Origin: Physcocola sp002396385
GTDB lineage: Bacteria; Bacteroidota; Bacteroidia; Bacteroidales; Paludibacteraceae
Direction: 5' to 3'
Assembly (NCBI GenBank): GCA_946535435.1
Contig: CAMNDM010000013.1
Location: 16,526-80,525 of the forward strand
Length of the DNA: 64,000 bases
This document shows, piece after piece, positions 56,516 to 64,000 of this stretch. The notes beneath the pieces were generated by a model. That model was not told where the DNA came from. It did no database searches and saw only the letters and a list, made by a program, of their open reading frames with translations. Within the stretch, counting starts at the first letter, position 1; each line of letters starts with the position of its first letter. Both the position numbers and the translations under genes were made by a program.

Positions 56516-59500
56516 TCATTCTATTTTTACAACTTCAATCGAACCTTTAGAGATTCCGCCTTGCCAATCGACGCTGTAGAAGTATACACCCGGATCGACA
56601 AGCACGCCACGATAGGTTCCATCCCAACCGTTATCGCCCTCGAAAATCATCTGGCCATAGCGGTTATAGATGATGACATGATGTCCTAACATAAAGTCGT
56701 CGTTCAAACCATCTTTCGTGTAAGGAGTAATGGCAGTAGGTATTTCCTTAATAATGTCGACTTTAACAACGTTAGAGACTACAGCAGGACAAACTCCATT
56801 ACCCACCAATACATAGTAGTAAGAAGTGTCGGTCTGATTAGGAACCACAAAATTCCTAACAATTGAAGACGCCACATAGATAGAAGTGTCTCCTGCAGCT
56901 GTATCGTGAGCCGAATAGAACAATTCGCGTTCTATATCAACATCATCGTATTCACGGCTACCACCACTTATAATCAGACCATACTTATTATACACTGCAT
57001 TATTCTCACCGTCGAATTCGTGCTGGACACGCATCCACTTAGTAATAGCGGCATCGTAAGGCATCGTCACATTCAAAGTTACTTCCTGACCTGCAAAGAT
57101 TCTAGCCTTATCTTGAGGTTTGGTAGTCAGCAGCACTTGTGAAGGCTCGTAACGAGTGTATAACTTGACACGCAGACTGTCGGCAGTGTAAAGCGAGTCT
57201 TTTCTCAACAAGCGGAACTTCTCAGCCGAATTGCCCACAAAGTTCAAACTATCGAGCGCAGTTGCAAGAGGAGTACCACAATGGTTGAACAACGTATGAG
57301 TGGCAACAGTAGTACCACACGCATTCTTCGCATAGTATACTGCCGTCTGCTCCCAGCCATCTTCGTGCGTTACAGGTGTACCCTCGACATATACACTATC
57401 GTTCAACAACCAGCCTTGTTCAACGATTGCAGAGCCCCTATCATCAATACAAGTAGGGAACTTGACTGCCATTTCACCATGAACATCCAGCGGTTCACCA
57501 TCACACAACGGATATGGACCAGAAGGAATCTCTATACGAGGACGCTCGTTCACCGTGATATAGATAGAAGCCGTATCGGAACAACCTGAAATGGTATCCA
57601 TAGCCACGAAACTATAGCGGTCTGACTGGTTTTGACGGAGCAGTAAGAGGTAACGGATGAAAGCCTGATCGGCCGCCTTCTTTTCTGCCTCGCTTGCGTC
57701 GAACGGAGCAGTTGTAGGCTCGAACAGCTTAGCAAAGGTCAGCGGGTTGTTACTATAGATCAAGTTCTCAGGACTTACAGAACCACGATAGTAATCCCAT
57801 CGAATGGTAGAAGGAATTTCAATCCATTCATCAAACTCATGCTCCCAAATAGTACCATTCGCATTACGAATAGCCCTTTCTGAAGCCAACGAGTTCAAAG
57901 CCGAACGAGGTTCCTTTTTACTTTCGTCGTCACCACAAACAACTGGATCTGGAACAGGAACAATTTTCACAACAGAGTCTTTAGACTGAACTCTCAGCCA
58001 CTTAGTCAAGACAGTATCGTTTCCGCAGACATCGGCAATGTGCAGTTTAAGTTGGATATCGTGGTAAACAACAGTTCCAACTTCTGGCTCTTGCCATTTA
58101 ACGACATAACCCTCACCACAATCTTGATGAATAGAGTCATCAGGAATCAAACCTGTAATGTCTGGTACCGTAAATATGCAGAACTTTCTGTGATCAGGAT
58201 GCACATCGGTAATATCCCAGTCAATAGGCAGATTAACCTTTGGAGGCACAGTATCTCTTACATGCGCCTTGAATTGGAGAGGCGCAGCACTGTTTCCACA
58301 GCGGTCGGTAGCCCACCAAGTGCAAACTACATCGTAATTGTAGTAAGAGCACTTAGAAGGATCGTTACCCTGACTACTAATACGTTCAAATTTAAAACTT
58401 GGATTAGGGTCACAGTCGTTAACGGTCACTTTAGGAGCAGCCGTATCGGTTTCCGCACAAGAAGTGATATATTCCATTCCGTGTGCAGCTCCTGTAACGA
58501 TGAATACCGGTGGTTCATCATCTACGACAGTAAATACAGAAGGCTGAGCACAACTAACCACACTACCATTGATAGCAACCAGTGTATAGGTGCGAGTCAC
58601 TGTAGCTTTACAGTCGTTACCACTAATAGAATCCTTAGGACTAAATGTGTTCAAGAACGCACGGTCTTCAGGAACAACCCTACCGCCATGTTTCACAAAC
58701 TCGTCATATGTTGTAAATGGCTCTGGAATATCAGCCAAACACTTATAATCACCTGACGTATCTGGACACTCTACCCTAGGTGGAATCAAGTCTACAATCT
58801 CTATATATTGCTTACATGTCTTAAAGGCCTTACTACAATCGTTAGTGAAAATCCAAGTGATTACAGTAGGGTCATTATTCATAGTAAACGGATAAGGATC
58901 CTCTAGGGCCTTACCATCACTACGCTCATAGGTAGTAGTAGTAGAGCAACATTTTGCGACCGATTGTGGGATGATCAGTCCCGAGTCAACCAACGATGCA
59001 TAAGGGAATCCTTTGTAAGCAGAATCTCTAAGTTCAGCCACAATGGTATCCTTCAAGGTTGAGCAGTCGAAATAAGGAGGAACGGTATCTATCACATCAA
59101 TCTCTTGTACACACACCGTCTTAACACCGGTAGAAGGATAAGTGAACGTCCATGTAATAGTTTCATGGCCTAACAGATAAGGTTCACGCATACCCTTTCC
59201 ACTTGCACGAACCGTGTCAACAACAGTAACTTCTCCATTACAAGGGTTGACAGGAAGCGAATTTAAGTAAACAGGAATACGGTCAAAGTCTACATTACAG
59301 TTAGCCGTATCCATCTGGACTTTACTATTAGGGAATGATTTCTCACAATCAACCTGCGGAACATGTCCATTAGAAATCATCACCGTTTGACGACATTGCG
59401 AAACTGGATTCTTCAACGTGTTGGTGGTATCGGTGAATGTCCAAATAATCTCAATGGTGTCAATAGGGAAATCAGCGGTCATCGCCAAACCGTCACTTCT

Positions 59501-62500
59501 AGAAGGAACACCAGGAACTTTCACATCTTCAAGACACGGATGGTCAGCAAAGTGTTCAGTCAGTCTTTCCAACACATTCTTATTAGGAGCAGCACACTTC
59601 TCTGTTACTGGAATAGAGATGTCAGGGTAATTATCTTTACCACAATGTGCATCCAACTCTTTATCGGTCTGAACCAACAATGGTTGTGGACAAACCTTAG
59701 AAGAGTCGATACTATATGGGCTGTAGAAATGCCAATCGAGCATAGTGATACCTATAGGGTACTCGCCGTAAGGATCTCCACCATCCTGACGTGTAGGAAT
59801 GCCATGGACTTTGAAACCTGTACAATAATCCTCGCCAACATGGTCAGGCAACTTTGCAGGATCAATTATCGCGTAACATGTTCCCTTTTCAGCATCTACC
59901 TTTATAGTATCATGTGCGATAGACTCGCAATCGAACTTGACAGGAGTACTGCCAATAACGGTCGCCTTCTGGTAACAAACCTTTTCTTGAACCGAGTAAT
60001 TCGGGTTGTAGAAAGTCCATTTTATAACCAACGTATCGCCCACTTTCAACTTTTCAGGGAGTGGAGATCCATCAACCATAGTAGGATCACCCTTAATATC
60101 TTTACCCGTGCAAGAATCCTGTGCAGTTGGATGCTCCTGTAATTTTAGAATCTGGCTGAGGTCGGTCTCACATTCCAAAGAGTCAGCAACAGCTACTAGG
60201 AGTCCAAGACTGCTACAATCGAAAATCGGCTCACTATCAGCATTCGCATGAATCTTCTTGTTACAAATCTTGACAGAGTCGGTCAACGTTGTATCCTTGA
60301 AGGTCCAAATAACATCGATAGTATCGCCCGTAGCGATAGAATCAGGCAACTCAGAACCATCAGGGAGCGTAATCTCACCCCTTATGCTATCTTTGGTACA
60401 TGCCTCAACTGCATACGGCCAAGGTTTAAAAATCGAATCAAGGTGGGCTGAAATTGCAACCTTGCATTTTCCTTTTTCAGCTGTAACCGTAGTCACATCA
60501 GGAATAGAAGAACAATCGAAATAAGGCGGAACAGTATCAATCACACGGAACGACTGCTGGCAGAACACGTATACATTCTTGTTAACGAACTCGTCGCCCA
60601 CCTTGTAGAAGCGCCACTGCAAATTGTAGAGAACGCCAATATTGAACTTAGTCGCATCCTCGAAAGGAATCCATTCAGAATCGCCATCCTGCTGGTAATA
60701 GTAAGTAGGCTGCAATGTATCGCCATTCTCGCAACGGTCGGTAGCAACAGGCGGTTCAAAGCCCTTCTTATTCAACTGGTCCTTTATTTGGGCAATCAAG
60801 CTGTTTGCAGAAACAGTACATTCATCCTTATCAGGGTGAACTCTGAAATAAGTTATGTCAGGGCACTTCACCTCAGGTTTCTTATCATCGATAACAGTGA
60901 TCGTTTGTTCACAATAAGACGGATTCTGAGCATCGTCGAGGAACAACCATCTGATTACAGTCTGTCCGACACTGAACGGATCGTTCAAATTTGGTTTGCC
61001 GTCACTTCTGCTTTCCATTACGCCATGGATATAGGTACCAGGCTTCAGCAAGTTTTCCACATCAGGCTCTGTAAGGACAGGCAACAGCATTGGGTTACCC
61101 TGTCCTGGAGTAGCCACACACTGGTCGAACGGATAATGCGAAAGCGAATCAATATAATTAGGAATCTGTGAACAATTTGGCTTATCAGGGAAGGTATCGC
61201 GGATGTAAACCATAAACGCACAAGTGTCAGAAGGCAGACCACAACCGTCTTTCGCCACATAGGTTACACGTATACCGTTATCACCTTTCTCATTTTCCTT
61301 TTTACCAGCCGTAACAGGGAAAGTAACCTTTTTGATAGAAGGGTTCTGCTCCAGTTCCGACTTTTTCTTAATAATTTCGAAACTGAATTCTTCACCATTC
61401 GCCTTGTGTCCCTTACCTCTGATTTCAACAGTAGGGTCACCGTCGCAAGTTTCCTTAACAATAGGGACAGGCAGATCTACCACATACTCGTTAGCATACT
61501 CGTCTTTAGTATAGAAAGAGGTATCACCACCCAAAGCCTCACAGTCGATTACAGGCCGAGTCTTATCAATCGTGAATGTGAGAGACTTTGTGTCAGAACA
61601 ACCATCAAAATCGGTGAACGCAGTATGTAATGTTGCATCGAAAGTGCCCAATTCACAATGGTTGGCAGGGACAGCAACATTAGCCCTATATGCTTCTGTA
61701 GAAGTCGGAGTAGCGTTCGTCCAAGTGTAAGACAAACGGCTATCGACTTGGTCAGCTTTAAATATTACGTCCATAGAGTAAGGACATATAGTATCGCCAC
61801 TACCACCCTTATCTACAGAGAATGCAGCAGAAGGCTTATGGTAAACGGTTATGGCATGAGAGGTATCGCATATGACGGACCTTACATTCTTTGCCTTATC
61901 AACAATCTTATAAAGTTTGCTATTTATCCAATACTTTCCTTCAGGAAGATTATAATCTGCAAAGAAAGTCACCTCATACGATTTTGCACTATCTGCTAAA
62001 AATAGATTATGAGGTGCTGTAACCTTATTACTATCCGCATCGAGCAACTCCCACTCATAGACATAGGCAGAATCTACAGTAAATGGATAAGGAGCGAACT
62101 TGATAGAATCTACATTTGGCACACAGACCTTATCAGGTCCTTTGAATGTGTCAGCACAAGGAGGTTCGCACTCCTTACTGATTATAGTAAATTCTTTATA
62201 ATCCTGAGTTTTCCCTATCGTTTTTGAATCATACACACGATATTTAACCTTACCCACATTCGTAGGTCGAAGATTTAACTCACTAAGATTAGGGCCCGTA
62301 TAAGGCACGCCATTGACCTTAACAGGTTGCCAGGAAGACCCATCCCAATACTCCCATACATAAATAGATTCAAAAGGGAATCCAATTGCCTTGACATTAG
62401 ACAACTCACCAAGACAAACCGGATTTGCCGTCACACAAACAGAGGCAATATCTGCTGAGATATAGTCAACAGCAACTTTTGAGCACTCGAACTGTTCAAA

Positions 62501-63556
62501 ACGTGGCTCAAACGTAAAGTGTTCCAAACCGTTTCTTGTTTCAGGGAACCAACCATGATAAGTTATTTCAAAACGAAGGAGTGTATTTGGTTTTACTTTA
62601 TCAAAATTCAAAAGGCTTTTTGATCTATCTTGATCATCCCAAAAATTTATAGTTGCAACGTCATTTTTATTCGCTTTTACAATAGTATCACCTGAATAAG
62701 TAAGGATTTCGCCTGTCTCATCGTCAAACACTGCAGCCACCAAATAGTCGGTAGTTTGGTTACCGAAATCAGTATTCGCCTTAAACTTGGCTGATCTCCA
62801 CGCAGACAAAGGATTTGTGCAATCACCCGTAGGCGAAGACGGATCAAACTGGACATAAAGACGCATATGATATTTGTATGGGTGACCTAACACCTTTGGG
62901 TCATAAGGGTCAAATGTCAAATTGCAAATAATATTGCTAGGGTTTTTCATCGTATAATAATAGTTCTCACCCTCCACATTTGCATTTTTATCAAGTGTTG
63001 GTGTCCGACCAAAGAAACTCAGCAAGTCATTAGTAATCACATAATCATTAATTTTACCCTTATCAAATTTTATGTTATAATCGCTGAAATGCGATTCCAC
63101 ACAATTTGGTATTGAAGGCTGAGGGCACGAAGGGTTAAAGTCAGTACCCGTGAACTGGTCTCCAGTACTAGTGGTATGACAAACCTTGGAACATTCATCA
63201 GACTTGTCCCTGTCCACTCTAACCACATTCGACATTTCCTTCGTGTTGTCGTCCACTACACGGTACTCGATATAGTCAACATCAGGCGGCATATTGTCAC
63301 CCATACTCGTCTTCATAGTTACTGAAGACATAGAGTTTTCCCATTCACCATCTCCGTGTTTTTCTTGGTATTGCAAGTAATGGCCGAAAGTACTGCCACT
63401 AACGGTAAGGAAAATACCCCCACCGCCACAAACCAATTTTTCGTCGGACGACAATACCAACGAGCTGGTCTGGGCAGACAACGGCAAAAATAAAACAGAA
63501 TAAAGGAACGCCAACCCTATGCGGAGTCTGGCAGAACCTGATAGTTTTGTTATCAT
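56516..63556 (-). CDS. Giant HYR-repeat surface protein C (2346 residues), T9SS type B domain
   Basis: The shortest of the three paralogues. It has a signal peptide (LAFLYSVLFLPLSAQTSS), an Ig-like start, the shared module (CHTTSTGDQFTGTDFNPSC to VAVDYISADIASVCVT), PKD-like domains, about 12 HYR-like repeats, the pre-C-terminal module (DPVVCGDDESKKEPRSALN) and the C-terminal domain KEIPTAITPYTKDGLNDDF...GSIEVVKIE. Its repeats match the first three and last nine positions of the arrays of A and B, so it looks like a version without the expanded middle. The N-terminal module differs most from A and B. Its own promoter box and terminator suggest a separate transcript. Confidence 0.9.
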   Translation of the reverse strand: MITKLSGSARLRIGLAFLYSVLFLPLSAQTSSLVLSSDEKLVCGGGGIFLTVSGSTFGHYLQYQEKHGDGEWENSMSSVTMKTSMGDNMPPDVDYIEYRVVDDNTKEMSNVVRVDRDKSDECSKVCHTTSTGDQFTGTDFNPSCPQPSIPNCVESHFSDYNIKFDKGKINDYVITNDLLSFFGRTPTLDKNANVEGENYYYTMKNPSNIICNLTFDPYDPKVLGHPYKYHMRLYVQFDPSSPTGDCTNPLSAWRSAKFKANTDFGNQTTDYLVAAVFDDETGEILTYSGDTIVKANKNDVATINFWDDQDRSKSLLNFDKVKPNTLLRFEITYHGWFPETRNGLEHFTFEPRFEQFECSKVAVDYISADIASVCVTANPVCLGELSNVKAIGFPFESIYVWEYWDGSSWQPVKVNGVPYTGPNLSELNLRPTNVGKVKYRVYDSKTIGKTQDYKEFTIISKECEPPCADTFKGPDKVCVPNVDSIKFAPYPFTVDSAYVYEWELLDADSNKVTAPHNLFLADSAKSYEVTFFADYNLPEGKYWINSKLYKIVDKAKNVRSVICDTSHAITVYHKPSAAFSVDKGGSGDTICPYSMDVIFKADQVDSRLSYTWTNATPTSTEAYRANVAVPANHCELGTFDATLHTAFTDFDGCSDTKSLTFTIDKTRPVIDCEALGGDTSFYTKDEYANEYVVDLPVPIVKETCDGDPTVEIRGKGHKANGEEFSFEIIKKKSELEQNPSIKKVTFPVTAGKKENEKGDNGIRVTYVAKDGCGLPSDTCAFMVYIRDTFPDKPNCSQIPNYIDSLSHYPFDQCVATPGQGNPMLLPVLTEPDVENLLKPGTYIHGVMESRSDGKPNLNDPFSVGQTVIRWLFLDDAQNPSYCEQTITVIDDKKPEVKCPDITYFRVHPDKDECTVSANSLIAQIKDQLNKKGFEPPVATDRCENGDTLQPTYYYQQDGDSEWIPFEDATKFNIGVLYNLQWRFYKVGDEFVNKNVYVFCQQSFRVIDTVPPYFDCSSIPDVTTVTAEKGKCKVAISAHLDSIFKPWPYAVEACTKDSIRGEITLPDGSELPDSIATGDTIDVIWTFKDTTLTDSVKICNKKIHANADSEPIFDCSSLGLLVAVADSLECETDLSQILKLQEHPTAQDSCTGKDIKGDPTMVDGSPLPEKLKVGDTLVIKWTFYNPNYSVQEKVCYQKATVIGSTPVKFDCESIAHDTIKVDAEKGTCYAIIDPAKLPDHVGEDYCTGFKVHGIPTRQDGGDPYGEYPIGITMLDWHFYSPYSIDSSKVCPQPLLVQTDKELDAHCGKDNYPDISIPVTEKCAAPNKNVLERLTEHFADHPCLEDVKVPGVPSRSDGLAMTADFPIDTIEIIWTFTDTTNTLKNPVSQCRQTVMISNGHVPQVDCEKSFPNSKVQMDTANCNVDFDRIPVYLNSLPVNPCNGEVTVVDTVRASGKGMREPYLLGHETITWTFTYPSTGVKTVCVQEIDVIDTVPPYFDCSTLKDTIVAELRDSAYKGFPYASLVDSGLIIPQSVAKCCSTTTTYERSDGKALEDPYPFTMNNDPTVITWIFTNDCSKAFKTCKQYIEIVDLIPPRVECPDTSGDYKCLADIPEPFTTYDEFVKHGGRVVPEDRAFLNTFSPKDSISGNDCKATVTRTYTLVAINGSVVSCAQPSVFTVVDDEPPVFIVTGAAHGMEYITSCAETDTAAPKVTVNDCDPNPSFKFERISSQGNDPSKCSYYNYDVVCTWWATDRCGNSAAPLQFKAHVRDTVPPKVNLPIDWDITDVHPDHRKFCIFTVPDITGLIPDDSIHQDCGEGYVVKWQEPEVGTVVYHDIQLKLHIADVCGNDTVLTKWLRVQSKDSVVKIVPVPDPVVCGDDESKKEPRSALNSLASERAIRNANGTIWEHEFDEWIEIPSTIRWDYYRGSVSPENLIYSNNPLTFAKLFEPTTAPFDASEAEKKAADQAFIRYLLLLRQNQSDRYSFVAMDTISGCSDTASIYITVNERPRIEIPSGPYPLCDGEPLDVHGEMAVKFPTCIDDRGSAIVEQGWLLNDSVYVEGTPVTHEDGWEQTAVYYAKNACGTTVATHTLFNHCGTPLATALDSLNFVGNSAEKFRLLRKDSLYTADSLRVKLYTRYEPSQVLLTTKPQDKARIFAGQEVTLNVTMPYDAAITKWMRVQHEFDGENNAVYNKYGLIISGGSREYDDVDIERELFYSAHDTAAGDTSIYVASSIVRNFVVPNQTDTSYYYVLVGNGVCPAVVSNVVKVDIIKEIPTAITPYTKDGLNDDFMLGHHVIIYNRYGQMIFEGDNGWDGTYRGVLVDPGVYFYSVDWQGGISKGSIEVVKIE

Positions 63557-63661
63557 ATATCAAAATTTCTATAAGTCTAACAATAATCCAATTCAAACAC
63601 TCTGTTTAGTCCTAAATCACACAAACAGCGCACAGACGTACTGCTGAAACAAAGCAGAGTG

Positions 63662-63669
63662 CAAAATTA
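63662..63669 (-). promoter_or_regulatory. Putative -7 box of giant gene C
   Basis: TAATTTTG on the minus strand fits TAnnTTTG, 106 bases before the ATG. No well-placed TTG was found. The remaining spacer to 63900 shows no gene. Confidence 0.5.
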
Positions 63670-63904
63670 GAAACATAATACCTCAAACTTGACCAAGCTA
63701 CACCTATCAAATATGCGCTTCGGTTCAAGCCTTTATATAGTTTTATATCACGCAAAAATATAAACTTGCAACATAACTTACAAATAGTTAGAAAAAAAAG
63801 TATACACAGTTTGCTTGTTTTTGGCCTTTTTGAATGAAAAATCCAAATGCAAAGCCATTCTTTTACCAGTGTTTTGCACTACTTTCTCCGATTATGGAGA
63901 AAAA

Positions 63905-63932
63905 AACGGGGTCCTGTCTTTTGGACCCCGTT
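63905..63932 (-). terminator. Rho-independent terminator of the right-edge gene
   Basis: AACGGGGTCC pairs with GGACCCCGTT around an eight-base loop, followed by a T run on the minus strand, 16 bases past the stop of the partial gene. Confidence 0.92.
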
Positions 63933-63947
63933 ATTATTGTTTTGCGT

Positions 63948-64000
63948 TTATCGTCTAATCAAAGTGAAGTGACCGGTGAAGACCTTGTCGATTTCATGGA
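63948..64000 (-). CDS. C-terminal end of a further gene (possible sorting-domain protein)
   Basis: Only the last 16 residues are in the window: HEIDKVFTGHFTLIRR followed by TAA. A strong terminator directly downstream supports a real gene end. The final strand 'GHFTLIR' resembles the end of gliding-motility/T9SS type B C-terminal domains ('G-x-x-T-L-I-R'), but differs from the 'GSIEVVKIE' end of the three giant neighbours; family assignment is tentative. Confidence 0.55.
   Translation of the reverse strand, partial: HEIDKVFTGHFTLIRR

Noticed and set aside
28709..63556. Assembly artefact merging several genes into the giant frames
   Set aside because: The frames are uninterrupted over 7-16 kb, each with one signal peptide, one sorting domain, one promoter box and one terminator.
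13235..63556. T9SS machinery or PorXY regulators nearby
   Set aside because: No Por/Gld/Spr components were found among the genes; only probable T9SS substrates are present.

Overview
The window looks like a chromosomal segment of a Bacteroidota (Bacteroidales-type) bacterium. Supporting signs are promoters of the TTG-N(19-20)-TAnnTTTG type, type IX secretion (T9SS) C-terminal sorting domains of both type A and type B, a BspA-type leucine-rich-repeat protein, a TIG-domain surface glycan-binding-protein relic and an Rpn/PD-(D/E)XK 'transposase' relic. No rRNA, CRISPR array, intact insertion sequence, integrase or plasmid/phage origin was seen.

Region 1 (1-6248, minus strand) is a compact run of seven genes that reads leftward: PfkB-family sugar/nucleoside kinase, a secreted hypothetical protein, a Sua5/YciO/YrdC-type threonylcarbamoyl-AMP synthase, an EamA-type transporter, a MATE transporter, a DUF3737 beta-helix protein and a PatB/MalY-type C-S lyase cut by the left edge. 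Next come three identical tandem tRNA-Asn genes (6383-6688) with a good promoter and a terminator. Region 2 (7205-9270, minus) is a translationally coupled pair: a small radical SAM protein and an unrecognised 440-residue protein. A GH5 lipoprotein endoglucanase (9961-11109) and an ammonium transporter (11413-12762) follow on the same strand.

Region 3 (13.2-21.7 kb, plus) carries two large secreted proteins: a CotH-kinase/lamin-tail protein with a T9SS type A sorting domain, and a 1560-residue protein with two copies of a beta-helix module. Region 4 (21.7-26.2 kb) is a divergent four-gene block: a MoxR-type AAA+ ATPase and a VWA protein leftward, a small lethal-factor-like zincin and a BspA-type LRR protein rightward. 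Region 5 (26.2-28.7 kb) holds inverted repeats and a glycan-binding-protein gene broken by an in-frame TGA, with a G10 tract in its leader.

Region 6 (28.7-64.0 kb, minus) is the dominant feature: three giant paralogous genes (3659, about 5261 and 2346 residues), each with a signal peptide, a shared cysteine-containing N-terminal module, an array of HYR-like repeats (my counts: about 23, 40 and 12), a shared pre-C-terminal module and an almost identical gliding-motility/T9SS type B C-terminal domain. Each appears to have its own promoter box and terminator. A fourth gene whose last residues are compatible with a sorting domain enters at the right edge. The most unusual aspect is how the three arrays relate: the first and last repeats correspond between paralogues, and the length differences lie in the middle of the array. 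The T9SS machinery itself is not encoded in this window, so export by T9SS is inferred from the C-terminal domains alone.
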